Shown here: positions 16,250-24,530 of the stretch, one piece after another
Layout of the letters: the number at the start of each line of letters is the position of its first letter
How positions within the stretch are numbered: the stretch's first letter is position 1
Assembly: GCF_004353845.1 (NCBI RefSeq)
Contig: NZ_CP037864.1
Location: 3,038,001 to 3,102,000 of the forward strand
Reading direction: 5' to 3'
From: Citrobacter arsenatis
GTDB taxonomy: Bacteria > Pseudomonadota > Gammaproteobacteria > Enterobacterales > Enterobacteriaceae
DNA: 64,000 nt
Program-made: the position numbers and the translations under genes
Notes under the pieces: generated by a model
Told to the model about the DNA's origin: nothing
The model's database searches: none
The model's input: only the letters and a program-made list of their open reading frames with translations

Positions 16250-16891
16250 TTACTGCAGTTGCACCAGCGTTAACTCGCCTCCAAACACCGCTCCGGTATC
16301 AATATAGTGCAGATTCTCGTGATCCAACCGTTGGCGCAATGGCGTGTGGCCAAACCAAAAGTGATCCGCGCCGCGAATGCCGCTGCCTTTATTCATTAGC
16401 CTTGAGCGATCCCACAGCACTCGCTGTAAATCGATATCTTTTTGCCACTGATAATCATCATCAGGGTAATCTGCGTGGGCAATGACATGAATGCCATTGC
16501 TGCAACGCAGCTCCAGAATCCAGGGTAATTGCTGACATTCTTCAAGAGCGAATTTTGCCGCTGGCTGCTCCGCCTGTGCAAACCACGAACCGCCATTCAT
16601 AAACCACAGCGATTGCTCCCCCATTGCCAGCGCATCCAACCCCATTTGTTCATGATTCCCTCTGACCGCGACAATCCAGCTTTTACGCAGTAATTTCAGG
16701 CAGCGCAAACTGTCAGGCCCGCGATCGATAACATCTCCCACTGAAACCAGCAGGTCCTGCCACGGATCAAAATGACAGTGGCGCAATTTAGCCATCAATA
16801 ATGAGAAGCAACCGTGGATATCCCCAACCACCCAGACGTGACGCCAGCGCGTACCTTCAATTCGTTGATAGATATTGTCAGGTCGCCCCAT
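16250..16891 (-). CDS. pphA: Serine/threonine protein phosphatase PphA
   Basis: The 213-residue PPP-superfamily phosphatase shows the metal-binding signatures in order: GDIHG, GDVIDRGP and GNHE, with later His residues in IAHADYP and FGHTP. These hold two Mn ions for phosphoester hydrolysis. In E. coli PphA answers misfolded-protein stress and acts upstream of CpxRA/HtrA. The ATG at 16891 has an ideal GGAGG 5 bases upstream, so I prefer it to the in-frame ATG six codons further up. SdsR lies upstream, transcribed towards it. Confidence 0.95.
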   Translation of the reverse strand: MGRPDNIYQRIEGTRWRHVWVVGDIHGCFSLLMAKLRHCHFDPWQDLLVSVGDVIDRGPDSLRCLKLLRKSWIVAVRGNHEQMGLDALAMGEQSLWFMNGGSWFAQAEQPAAKFALEECQQLPWILELRCSNGIHVIAHADYPDDDYQWQKDIDLQRVLWDRSRLMNKGSGIRGADHFWFGHTPLRQRLDHENLHYIDTGAVFGGELTLVQLQ

Positions 16892-17044
16892 GTGGCCTCC
16901 AGAGTACAATTGAACCTGGTTATAATTTTAGCAATGGCGGCAAAAAAGCCTGGACGATCGTGGGGCGGAGTATGGTATGGTTTAAAGAGAATGCAGCATG
17001 CGATACGCAGTGTTTTGCCCTGGATGGCATCGCATTCACCACAT

Positions 17045-17148
17045 AAAAAGAGACCGAATACGATTCCTGTATTCGGTCCAGGGAAATGGCTCTTGGGAGA
17101 GAGCCGTGCGCTAAAAGTTGGCATTAATGCAGGCTAAGTTACCCTGCC
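17045..17148 (-). ncRNA. sdsR: Small RNA SdsR (RyeB)
   Basis: The minus-strand sequence begins GGCAGGGTAACTTAGCCTGC and continues with ATTAATGCCAACTTTTAGCG. It ends in the hairpin GACCGAATAC...GTATTCGGTC with T5. It matches E. coli/Salmonella SdsR over 104 nt. SdsR is a sigma-S-dependent, Hfq-binding RNA that represses ompD, mutS and other targets. It lies in the pphA-yebY gap, the conserved position. Confidence 0.92.
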
Positions 17149-17153
17149 ATTTA

Positions 17154-17160
17154 AGAATAG
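17154..17160 (-). promoter_or_regulatory. Sigma-S-type -10 element of SdsR
   Basis: CTATTCT on the minus strand ends 5 bases before the predicted SdsR 5' end and is close to the sigma-S extended -10 consensus CTATACT. This fits the known stationary-phase expression of SdsR. Confidence 0.6.
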
Positions 17161-17236
17161 ATGACAGCGCCAGGTTTTCCAGTCCGCGACTAAAGTGGCC
17201 GGAAAAAAAGGACGATTGTCACGCCCCGAAACTTAA

Positions 17237-17276
17237 AAACCGCAAGCTCTCCTGCGAGATCCTTGCGGTTTTTTAT
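17237..17276. terminator. Bidirectional terminator between SraC and yebY
   Basis: The stem ACCGCAAG/CTTGCGGT is flanked by an A-run on the left and T6 on the right, so it can stop SraC (plus) and yebY (minus). Confidence 0.8.
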
Positions 17277-17303
17277 TGGAAATCAGAGCACTACATCTGA
17301 CAA

Positions 17304-17642
17304 CTAGCAGAGCTTTTCTGCACGCTCCACAAACGGCGCCAGACTCATTTTTTCACCCGGTTTCGCCGGATCATCAATCTGGATAATCTCGATCGGCTTC
17401 GCCGTGGTTTTCCCGCTCTCCACCTGCTGTCTGGCGACATCATTCAGCGGGTATTGCACCAGCGTACTGGGATTGATGACATACAGCGCGTTACCCGGAC
17501 GACAGGTCAGCATCACCTCTTCCCGATTAAACGCCCACTTATCTTTGCCAACCTCAAAACGGCTGACGGTAATGACCTGTGGCGCAGCCAGCGCGGCCCC
17601 GGAGCTTGCCAGTAGTAATAACGAGATAATGATTTTTTTCAT
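17304..17642 (-). CDS. yebY: Exported protein YebY, copper-locus associated
   Basis: The 112-residue protein has a cleavable signal peptide (MKKIIISLLLLASSGAALAA) and a small mature domain (DUF2511) with two cysteines (LTCRPGN and the C-terminal EKLC), which could form a disulfide. It is the last gene of yobA-yebZ-yebY, whose first two products resemble CopC and CopD. A periplasmic role in copper handling is inferred from context. No enzymatic motif is visible. Confidence 0.9.
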   Translation of the reverse strand: MKKIIISLLLLASSGAALAAPQVITVSRFEVGKDKWAFNREEVMLTCRPGNALYVINPSTLVQYPLNDVARQQVESGKTTAKPIEIIQIDDPAKPGEKMSLAPFVERAEKLC

Positions 17643-17662
17643 GCGTTTCGCCAGTCCATCAA

Positions 17663-18535
17663 TCAGAAAGGTTCAAGGGTTGCAAACAGGCTGACAATCG
17701 CCAGCACAACGGCTCCTATTCCCCATTCCAGCTTAGTCATCCAAATAAAATAGAGAGTCATACTGCGGTTATCCTGCCGCATGCGTGGTACCAGAACATA
17801 CCGATTCGCCAGTGCAATCGCCACCATTAGCATCACCAGAGCACCTTTTAACAAAAGCAGTTGCCCGTAAGCCATGTGCCAGGGAACGGAAAAACCGACA
17901 ATAAACAGCGCATTCATAATGCCCGTAATTAATACACCAATCACGAAAAGATGTCCGTAACGGGAGAAACGCATCATGGTATTGATAGCCTGTTCCCGCC
18001 AGCGACCCTGCGCCATTCGCATACAGTAAAGTACAGGCAGCAAGCCGCCAAACCAGGCGGCAGCACATATCAGATGCAAGGCGTGGTTGACCTGCTGGAT
18101 TGCACCCGTAATACCGCTGTGTAGCGTCGCATGTCCGACGCCAGCCAGCAAAATAAACTGTGCAATCGTCAGCATTAACAGCCGTCGCGGCATGTTGCGC
18201 GGCACGATAATCACCACCACCAGCGTGACCAGCGCGAGGATAATCTGCCATAACCAGACGCCGCCAAACTGCGTTTGTAGCACTGCACCCCAAACCTCAG
18301 TAGAGACAACATCCCGCCAGCCTGAGCCCATCAGGCCACCCTGGATCGCCAGCATCAGCGTCGCACTGATAAAGCTCCACGTTGCGGCATGTCGTTGCAG
18401 ACGCAAAAAACGACGCATCATTAAACGACGAACCGAAACGGGAGCCAACCATGCACCGTAGAGCGCACAGCCAAACACCAGCATCAACGTGGTAAAATGG
18501 ATAAACCGTAGTGCAACCCAGGTAAATGCCAGCAT
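17663..18535 (-). CDS. yebZ: CopD-family inner-membrane protein YebZ
   Basis: The 290-residue protein has about eight hydrophobic helices and matches the CopD/PcoD family. Conserved membrane histidines expected for metal passage are visible (RFIHFTT, VNHALHLICAAAW, GVGHATLHSG). The family is thought to move copper across the inner membrane together with the periplasmic CopC-like partner, here YobA. The start lies 3 bases after the yobA stop, so the pair is tightly coupled. Frequent His and Met in helices fit copper transport. The direction of transport is inferred. Confidence 0.92.
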   Translation of the reverse strand: MLAFTWVALRFIHFTTLMLVFGCALYGAWLAPVSVRRLMMRRFLRLQRHAATWSFISATLMLAIQGGLMGSGWRDVVSTEVWGAVLQTQFGGVWLWQIILALVTLVVVIIVPRNMPRRLLMLTIAQFILLAGVGHATLHSGITGAIQQVNHALHLICAAAWFGGLLPVLYCMRMAQGRWREQAINTMMRFSRYGHLFVIGVLITGIMNALFIVGFSVPWHMAYGQLLLLKGALVMLMVAIALANRYVLVPRMRQDNRSMTLYFIWMTKLEWGIGAVVLAIVSLFATLEPF

Positions 18536-18538
18536 CGG

Positions 18539-18913
18539 TTATTTCACGCTAAAGGTATATTGCCCCTTCGTCTTGTGGCCATCTACAGAGACGACGTGCC
18601 AGTCGACCGTATATTTTCCGGCTTCAAGCGTCTGAGCAAGTGGAATGATCAGTTGCGTTTTGTCCTGCTCACTGCGCGATGCCTTGCCCGTTTTGATCTG
18701 TTCTTTTTTTGGACCGGTCAGCGTTGCGCCACTGAATCCCGGCTCTACGCCTTCAGAGAAATTCAGCGTCAACGCCTGGGGAGATGCCGCAACTTCGGCA
18801 TTCGCCGCCGGACTTTGTTTTGTCAGGTGAGCATGAGCCAGGGCTGCGGGAGTTGCCAGAACGCTGGCGAGTACGATGAGAGCGTTGCGAAGCATAGATG
18901 CAGATGAAGCCAT
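18539..18913 (-). CDS. yobA: CopC-like periplasmic copper protein YobA
   Basis: The 124-residue protein has a signal peptide ending ALA-HAHLTKQSPAAN. The mature protein begins with the CopC-type His-x-His, which binds Cu(II), followed by an Ig-like beta fold ending VDGHKTKGQYTFSVK. It lacks the Met-rich Cu(I) loop of plasmid CopC, as E. coli YobA does. It is the first gene of the yobA-yebZ-yebY operon and is divergent from holE across 143 bases. Confidence 0.94.
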   Translation of the reverse strand: MASSASMLRNALIVLASVLATPAALAHAHLTKQSPAANAEVAASPQALTLNFSEGVEPGFSGATLTGPKKEQIKTGKASRSEQDKTQLIIPLAQTLEAGKYTVDWHVVSVDGHKTKGQYTFSVK

Positions 18914-19056
18914 TTCAACTATTCCTTTTTGTTATGTCTAATCTGTAGAGAATAACCTTCTACAATGATCGAGTCGAGAATCATCATTTCGGTCTTGCCA
19001 TTAATGCACACTCTTAGTAACTTTGCGCGCCGAAAGACAGAGAAAAGGAGAAGCCC

Positions 19057-19287
19057 ATGAATATTAATCTGGCCAAACTTGAGCAGGCGGAAATGGATAA
19101 GGTCAATGTTGACCTGGCCGCGGCGGGTGTCGCATTTAAGGAGCGATACAACATGCCGGTTGTTGCCGAAGTCGTCGAACGTGAACAGCCCGAACATTTA
19201 CGCAACTGGTTTCGCGAAAGACTTATCGCGCACCGTCTGGCATCCGTTTCCCTTTCACGTTTACCCTACGAGCCTAAAGTTAAATAA
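19057..19287 (+). CDS. holE: DNA polymerase III theta subunit HolE
   Basis: The 76-residue protein MNINLAKLEQAEMDKVNVDLAAAG... is close to identical to E. coli theta. It forms a three-helix bundle that binds the epsilon proofreading subunit in the Pol III core and mildly stabilises it. It has no catalytic residues of its own. An AAAGGAGAAG Shine-Dalgarno precedes the ATG. It is monocistronic and divergent from yobA. Confidence 0.97.
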   Translation: MNINLAKLEQAEMDKVNVDLAAAGVAFKERYNMPVVAEVVEREQPEHLRNWFRERLIAHRLASVSLSRLPYEPKVK

Positions 19288-19393
19288 AACTTATATTACG
19301 TTACGATTCCTTACATGATGCCTGCTACAGTATAAGTATATTCTTAATCTATACTTTAAGGATGGTTGTAGACACTATGAAAAGGAAATCATT

Positions 19394-20050
19394 ATGTCAC
19401 ACTGGAAAATCGCAGCAGCACAGTACGAACCTCTTCACACCTCAGTTACCGAACATGTCGCGCATCACCTGCAATTCATTCAGGCAGCAGCTCAATGCCA
19501 ATGTGAATTGCTGGTTTTCCCTTCCCTCTCTTTGTTAGGTTGTGTCGATGAGAATGACGCGCTCCCAGCCCCACCCGATGAAGCGTTGTTAGAACCTCTC
19601 GCACACGCCGCCGCGACTTATCGTATGACGATTATTGCAGGGTTGCCGGTAGAGCATAACAATCGGTTCGTAAAAGGCATTGCCCTTTTCTCTCCCTGGA
19701 TGACCTCGCCCTTAACCTTTCATCAGAGTCACGGGGCCTGTATCGCCAGACAGCGAAATGCCATTAGCGTTGTGGATAGCCAACCGGAAGGTATCGATAT
19801 CGATCCGGCTTATTCCCTGTTCACCAGTTGTCAGTCCGTCAGTGAACCCGAACTGCTCTCCTCCACATCTCGCTTACAGAGTTTCTCGCATAAGTTTGCC
19901 ATTGCGGTATTAATGGCTAATGCGCGTGGCAGCAGCGCGTTATGGGATGAGCGGGGTCGATTAATTGTTCGCGCAGACAGCGGTTCCTTACTCTTAACCG
20001 GTCAACGCACGCCACGGGGTTGGCAAGGTGATATCATTCCATTACGCTAG
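19394..20050 (+). CDS. yobB: Nitrilase-fold protein YobB, probably catalytically inactive
   Basis: The 218-residue protein aligns with the carbon-nitrogen hydrolase fold (KIAAAQYEP start, CELLVFPSLSLLG, IAGLPVEHN, IAVLMANARGSSALWDERGRLI). The family needs a Glu-Lys-Cys triad. The Glu site, normally FPE, is FPS here. The Lys region reads FHQSHGACI without a lysine. The usual CYD nucleophile motif is absent, and the protein is about 50 residues shorter than active nitrilases. The E. coli protein has the same layout. Function is unknown. It lies 23 bases upstream of exoX and probably shares its transcript. Confidence 0.88.
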   Translation: MSHWKIAAAQYEPLHTSVTEHVAHHLQFIQAAAQCQCELLVFPSLSLLGCVDENDALPAPPDEALLEPLAHAAATYRMTIIAGLPVEHNNRFVKGIALFSPWMTSPLTFHQSHGACIARQRNAISVVDSQPEGIDIDPAYSLFTSCQSVSEPELLSSTSRLQSFSHKFAIAVLMANARGSSALWDERGRLIVRADSGSLLLTGQRTPRGWQGDIIPLR

Positions 20051-20073
20051 TCGTTTTGGGTCAGGAGCATGGC

Positions 20074-20736
20074 ATGTTGCGCATTATAGATACAGAAACC
20101 TGTGGTCTGCAGGGAGGCATTGTTGAGATTGCTTCTGTCGATGTGGTTGACGGGAAAATAGTCAATCCCATGAGTCACCTGGTGCGTCCTGACCGTCCCA
20201 TCAGCCCTCAGGCGATGGCAATCCATCGCATTACTGAAGCAATGGTGGCCGATAAGCCGTGGATTGAAGATGTCATCCCGCAATACTACGGCAGCGAGTG
20301 GTACGTGGCGCACAATGCCAGTTTTGACCGCCGTGTATTACCCGAGATGCCCGGGGAGTGGATTTGCACAATGAAGCTCTCCCGTCGTTTGTGGCCGGGG
20401 ATCAAATACAGCAATATGGCGCTGTATAAATCGCGCAAGCTGAGCGTCCAGACACCGGCAGGCCTACATCATCACCGCGCCCTGTACGACTGCTACATCA
20501 CTGCGGCACTGCTGATCGACATCATGCAGACGTCAGGGTGGACAGCAGAACAAATGGTCGATATTACCGGCCGTCCAACGTTACTCACTACTTTCACTTT
20601 TGGTAAGTACCGCGGAAAACCGGTATCAGAAGTGGCTGAACGCGATCCGGGCTATCTGCGCTGGTTATTTAATAACCTCGACAGTATGAGCCCGGAGCTG
20701 CGCTTAACGCTGAAACACTATCTGGATAACGCCTGA
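20074..20736 (+). CDS. exoX: Exodeoxyribonuclease X
   Basis: The 220-residue DnaQ-fold 3'-5' exonuclease shows the acidic motifs IIDTETCG (ExoI), VAHNASFDRRV (ExoII) and HHHRALYDCYIT (ExoIII, DEDDh type). A C-terminal segment TFTFGKYRGKPVSEVAERDPGYLRWL follows. It degrades single- and double-stranded DNA in mismatch repair and recombination with overlapping roles to ExoI and RecJ. The ATG at 20074 has AGGAG 7 bases upstream. An in-frame ATG six codons earlier lies in front of that Shine-Dalgarno. It is convergent with ptrB, with 2 bases between the stops. Confidence 0.96.
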   Translation: MLRIIDTETCGLQGGIVEIASVDVVDGKIVNPMSHLVRPDRPISPQAMAIHRITEAMVADKPWIEDVIPQYYGSEWYVAHNASFDRRVLPEMPGEWICTMKLSRRLWPGIKYSNMALYKSRKLSVQTPAGLHHHRALYDCYITAALLIDIMQTSGWTAEQMVDITGRPTLLTTFTFGKYRGKPVSEVAERDPGYLRWLFNNLDSMSPELRLTLKHYLDNA

Positions 20737-20738
20737 GT

Positions 20739-22793
20739 TTACGCCTGTCCTGGCAGTGTTCCCTGCGCCAGTCCTATCAAAAACGCGTATTCCAGGGCCA
20801 CGCCTTCGTAAGATTTGAAACGCCCGGATTTCCCGCCGTGCCCGGAATCCATATCCGTGCAGAGTAACAGCAGACGATCGTCCGTTTTCAGCTCACGCAG
20901 TTTTGCCACCCATTTTGCTGGCTCCCAGTATTGCACCTGGGAGTCGTGTAATCCCGTCGTGACCAGCAGATGCGGATAAGCCTGAGCTGTAACATTGTCA
21001 TACGGACTGTAGCTTTTCATATAGGTGTAATACGCTTCGTCCTGTGGATTACCCCACTCTTCAAACTCGCCGGTCGTTAAGGGAATTGACTCATCCAGCA
21101 TCGTGGTGACTACATCGACAAACGGCACCTGGGCAATCACACCATGAAAGAGTTCCGGGCGCTCATTAATGGCAACTCCCATCAGCATTCCTCCGGCGCT
21201 TCCTCCCATGCCATAACATAACTCAGGCGCACCATAACCCATTTGTAGCAGCGCGTCACAGACGTCGAGATAATCATTGAAGGTATTTTTCTTGAGCAGA
21301 AACTTACCGTCTTCGTACCACTGCTGCCCTAACTCACCGCCGCCACGCACATGGGCAATGGCATAAACAAAGCCACGATCCAGTAGACTCAAGCGGCTGC
21401 TGCTGAAATCGGCGTCCATACTGGCGCCATACGAACCATAGCCATAAACCAGTAACGGATTTTTTCCTTTCAGAAAATACTTTTGGTGATAAACCAGCGA
21501 AACCGGAACCTCGGTACCATCGCGCGCGGTGATCCATACGTGCTCGCTACGATAATTCGCCGCATCAAATCCGGGAACCTCCGTCTGCTTGAGGACACGA
21601 CGCTCACCGGTGTCCATATCCAGTTCAAACAACGTGTCTGGCGTGGTCATGGAGGAATAGCCATAGCGCAGGCGCGATGTCTCCGGCTCTGGGTTATAGG
21701 CAAGCCAGGTCACATACGCCGGATCGTCAAAAGCGATACCAACCACTTCATGCGTTTTACGATTAATCTGTCGCAGACTGGTTAAGCCCCGCTGACGCTC
21801 TTCCACCACCAACCAGTCGGTGAACAGCGTAAAGCCCTCCAGCATGACGCTTTCGCGCGGCGGGATCAGCGTCTCCCAGGCTTGTTCATCACGCACACGG
21901 GTACGGTACAAACCAAAATTTTTACCCTGACGGTTGGAGCGCAGATAAAACGTATGCTGATAGTGGTCGAGGCTGTATTCATGGTCTTTGCGCCGCGCTA
22001 AAAAGACCAACGGCTCGGCATCTGCCAGTTCTGCATCAAGCAGCAAAACCTCGCTGGTGGTCGCGCTGGCGATATGAATAACCACATAATGCAACGAGGT
22101 GGTTTTATGTAGGCTGACATAAAACATATCATCGGATTCTTCATACACCAGCTCATCCATTGACGATGGCGAACCGACTGTATGCCGCCAAACCTGGTAC
22201 GGGAGCAGCGTCGTTGCATGCTTACGCACGTAATAAAAGGTCTGTGAGTCATTCGCCCAGACCAGATCCGCTTCAACGTTTTCCAGCACTTCCGGATACC
22301 AGTTGCCGCTTTGCAGATTACGAAAACGCACGCCATATTGCCGACGAGACAGATAATCTTCCGCCAGCGCCATAATGGTGTTATCCGGTGATATCGCCAG
22401 CCCACCCAGCGTATAAAACTCACTGTGGGCCGCGCGCTGGTTACCATCCAGCAGCGTGTCCCATTCATCCCATTCTTCACAGAAGGCAGACTGACGCTGA
22501 TAAATGGCATATTCGCACCCCGGTTCATAAATATGACGGTAGCGGTAACCATTCTTCACATAGGGGGCGGAAGCGTCCTGAGGTGGGATTCGGTCAATAA
22601 TTTCTTTCAGGACGCGATCCTGCAAGGCCTGTTGCGAGGCCATGACCTGGCGGCCATACGCATTTTCTTGTTGCAGATAATCCAGTACTTCTGGCTGCGA
22701 GCGGGTGTCATCTCGCAGCCAGTAATAATTATCAACACGAGTATCGCCATGCTGCGTCATGGCGTGGGGAATACGAGAAGCTTTTGGTAGCAT
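20739..22793 (-). CDS. ptrB: Oligopeptidase B (protease II)
   Basis: The 684-residue S9A prolyl-oligopeptidase family serine peptidase cleaves after Lys and Arg in short peptides in the cytosol. An N-terminal beta-propeller (about 70-400) gates a C-terminal alpha/beta-hydrolase. The nucleophile motif GGSAGG, LLVTTGLHDSQVQYW (Asp) and DSGHGGKSGRF (His) form the triad. E. coli starts MLPKAARIPHAM, so I choose the ATG at 22793. An in-frame ATG eight codons upstream is possible, and neither start has a strong Shine-Dalgarno. Confidence 0.94.
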   Translation of the reverse strand: MLPKASRIPHAMTQHGDTRVDNYYWLRDDTRSQPEVLDYLQQENAYGRQVMASQQALQDRVLKEIIDRIPPQDASAPYVKNGYRYRHIYEPGCEYAIYQRQSAFCEEWDEWDTLLDGNQRAAHSEFYTLGGLAISPDNTIMALAEDYLSRRQYGVRFRNLQSGNWYPEVLENVEADLVWANDSQTFYYVRKHATTLLPYQVWRHTVGSPSSMDELVYEESDDMFYVSLHKTTSLHYVVIHIASATTSEVLLLDAELADAEPLVFLARRKDHEYSLDHYQHTFYLRSNRQGKNFGLYRTRVRDEQAWETLIPPRESVMLEGFTLFTDWLVVEERQRGLTSLRQINRKTHEVVGIAFDDPAYVTWLAYNPEPETSRLRYGYSSMTTPDTLFELDMDTGERRVLKQTEVPGFDAANYRSEHVWITARDGTEVPVSLVYHQKYFLKGKNPLLVYGYGSYGASMDADFSSSRLSLLDRGFVYAIAHVRGGGELGQQWYEDGKFLLKKNTFNDYLDVCDALLQMGYGAPELCYGMGGSAGGMLMGVAINERPELFHGVIAQVPFVDVVTTMLDESIPLTTGEFEEWGNPQDEAYYTYMKSYSPYDNVTAQAYPHLLVTTGLHDSQVQYWEPAKWVAKLRELKTDDRLLLLCTDMDSGHGGKSGRFKSYEGVALEYAFLIGLAQGTLPGQA

Positions 22794-22879
22794 GTCATTG
22801 TTCTTTTGCTTAATCATCCTATAAGGGTGGCAAAAGACAGCAATGATGCAAGCGAAACATGCGCCTTAGCGGTAAGTAA

Positions 22880-23539
22880 TTAACCTGGTAAAGCCTGTTT
22901 TTGTTCTTTGAGATCCTGTTCAATGCCTTCACGAACATCCTGTGGGATCTTCAACGCATCGCCCAGCGCGTTCAGATAGCTACGCTCCATAAAGTGGTCA
23001 ATATCAATTGCCGCACAGCTCAGGAAGTAAATTTCCAGCGCTTCTTCTTCGTTGCGGATACCTTGTGCCAGGCGTTGAGGATCTAGCGGTTGTTCGATGG
23101 CGCGCTCAATCAGAACGCGACCCTGCTCTTCAACGCCCGCTTCGCGGAGCTGCTGCTCAATGACTGTACGTTCTTTGGCATCAATATGACCATCGCTTTT
23201 CGCCGCAAAAACCAGCGCCAGGATCAGACGTTCAGTTCGCTCATCCAACGGTGAGCTTTGTGCGCCGAACTGCGGCTCACCCTGATGCGCAGCGCGAACC
23301 TTATCCTTGTATTTGTTCCATAACACGGTACCGGCAACCGCCCCACCGCCAACCAGAAGCGCGCTGGTGCCATATTTACTCAGTAATTTACGTGAAGATT
23401 TGTTGGCAACCAGTAATCCCGCCAGACCGCCTAACGCGCCTGGAACCAGAAGTTTACTCAGCCCTTGCTCGCCAGAAGATGACGCGGAGGATCCTTTTTG
23501 CCCAAGAAGAGATTGTAGTTGATTTAGCCAGTTAGCCAT
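22880..23539 (-). CDS. yebE: Inner-membrane TerB-like protein YebE
   Basis: The 219-residue protein has a Gly-rich hydrophobic stretch at about residues 35-75 (GGLAGLLVANKSSRKLL...ALLVGGGAVAGTVLW). The soluble C-terminal domain (about 100-215, LILALVFAAKSDGHIDAKERTVIEQQL) has the EF-like acidic pattern of TerB/DUF533 proteins. In E. coli YebE is an envelope protein induced through CpxR. Its molecular role is unknown. The ATG at 23539 (MANWLNQLQSLLG) has GAGGGG upstream and fits the family. Confidence 0.92.
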   Translation of the reverse strand: MANWLNQLQSLLGQKGSSASSSGEQGLSKLLVPGALGGLAGLLVANKSSRKLLSKYGTSALLVGGGAVAGTVLWNKYKDKVRAAHQGEPQFGAQSSPLDERTERLILALVFAAKSDGHIDAKERTVIEQQLREAGVEEQGRVLIERAIEQPLDPQRLAQGIRNEEEALEIYFLSCAAIDIDHFMERSYLNALGDALKIPQDVREGIEQDLKEQKQALPG

Positions 23540-23633
23540 TTTGCCCCTCAAGTACAGACGAATAATCATCAAAGCGTACCCGAGGGGATGTCAGGAAGTG
23601 TTCAGGTCATCAAAAGATGTGCAAATACCTTCG

Positions 23634-23987
23634 TTACTGCGGCTGATACTCCGCCGTTCCGGCTTTGCAGTCGACTTTTACCTGGTAGTGAATATCTGCG
23701 CTTTTACCGCGAACCGTCAGGGGAACTGACCATTTACCGTCTTTGCCTGTAATATCGGGTGTATTAACCCAGGCGACAGGGTCGGCTTGCCCGACGCGTT
23801 TTTGATCGTCAGCCCAGCGTGCGATGCGGTTTTGTTGATAATCACGTTTCACGCTCGCGGCAATACCGTCAGCATCCAGCCCTTCGCACTTGGGAAACTG
23901 AACACTCTTGCTTTCCATATTCGCCGCAAATACAGATACGCTGGCAGACAACAACAGCAGGCTCAATAACGCTCTTTTTTTATACAT
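23634..23987 (-). CDS. yebF: Secreted protein YebF
   Basis: The 117-residue protein has a Sec signal peptide (MYKKRALLSLLLLSASVSVFAA) and a mature domain with two cysteines (FPKCEGLD and VDCKAG) that form a disulfide in E. coli YebF. YebF is known for export past the outer membrane through OmpF/OmpC-type porins. Its biological role is unclear, and it resembles the Cmi colicin M immunity fold. The ATG at 23987 follows AAGGAG. A longer upstream frame would bury the signal peptide. Confidence 0.94.
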   Translation of the reverse strand: MYKKRALLSLLLLSASVSVFAANMESKSVQFPKCEGLDADGIAASVKRDYQQNRIARWADDQKRVGQADPVAWVNTPDITGKDGKWSVPLTVRGKSADIHYQVKVDCKAGTAEYQPQ

Positions 23988-24108
23988 TCTTTTCTCCTTA
24001 ATCTCCCCTTCGTCCTTCAGGTTGCCGGTAGCAACATGAAATGACGTCAGGGATTGCACAATGATTCAGGGAAAAGCATGGTACAAAACGTCAGGAGCGC
24101 AAGTCGTT

Positions 24109-24399
24109 TCAGGCAGCCTGAGTATCGTCCTCAGCGTTCGCGTCGTTTTCGACCACCTGTGGCGAGGGTAACTTGCCGTTTTTCAGAATGGCGCTCAGCA
24201 CATCTTTTTGCTCAGCCAGCCACAGGGAAAGTGCTTCACGCTGCTCGTCTTCGAGCGCTACCGGCGACTGCTCGAGCCATGTGTCGAGCAAATCTGCTGT
24301 ATCAAGCATTTTGTCATACGCATCGGCTTCCTTTTTGCTGGTAAACGACATTTTTTCCTCACCTTCCCGAATGACTACGTATTTAACTTCAACCGCCAT
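24109..24399 (-). CDS. yebG: SOS-induced protein YebG
   Basis: The 96-residue protein MAVEVKYVVIREGEEKMSF... ends with an acidic/Ala tail and matches E. coli YebG apart from the last 25 residues. It is a cytosolic DNA-damage-inducible protein with no known biochemical activity. A LexA box lies 18 bases upstream of the ATG at 24399. The in-frame extension to 24462 would run over that operator and is rejected. Confidence 0.95.
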   Translation of the reverse strand: MAVEVKYVVIREGEEKMSFTSKKEADAYDKMLDTADLLDTWLEQSPVALEDEQREALSLWLAEQKDVLSAILKNGKLPSPQVVENDANAEDDTQAA

Positions 24400-24417
24400 T
24401 TTGCAGCCTCTTAAATT

Positions 24418-24437
24418 ACCTGTATTTATGTACAGTA
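24418..24437. promoter_or_regulatory. LexA box of yebG
   Basis: ACCTGTATTTATGTACAGTA matches the SOS consensus CTG-N10-CAG with an AT-rich spacer and outer TA. Its position just upstream of yebG, a known LexA-regulated gene, supports the call. Confidence 0.9.
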
Positions 24438-24530
24438 TATTCTTTTTGCACTTCAAAATCAACCTGGTAATAAAGACAGACGCAAACGTTTTCGTATATA
24501 CTGCGCCCAGATAAAACAGGGGATTAATTT

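Larger units (their letters stand above)
17027..17275 (+). ncRNA. sraC: SraC (RyeA) RNA, antisense to SdsR
   Basis: In E. coli the SdsR locus is overlapped on the opposite strand by the RNA SraC/RyeA of about 250 nt. Here the plus strand has a strong terminator at 17239-17274 (ACCGCAAG...CTTGCGGT plus T6) in the right place. The 3' end is well supported. The 5' end is set only from the E. coli length. SraC is known to be cleaved by RNase III when paired with SdsR. Confidence 0.6.
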
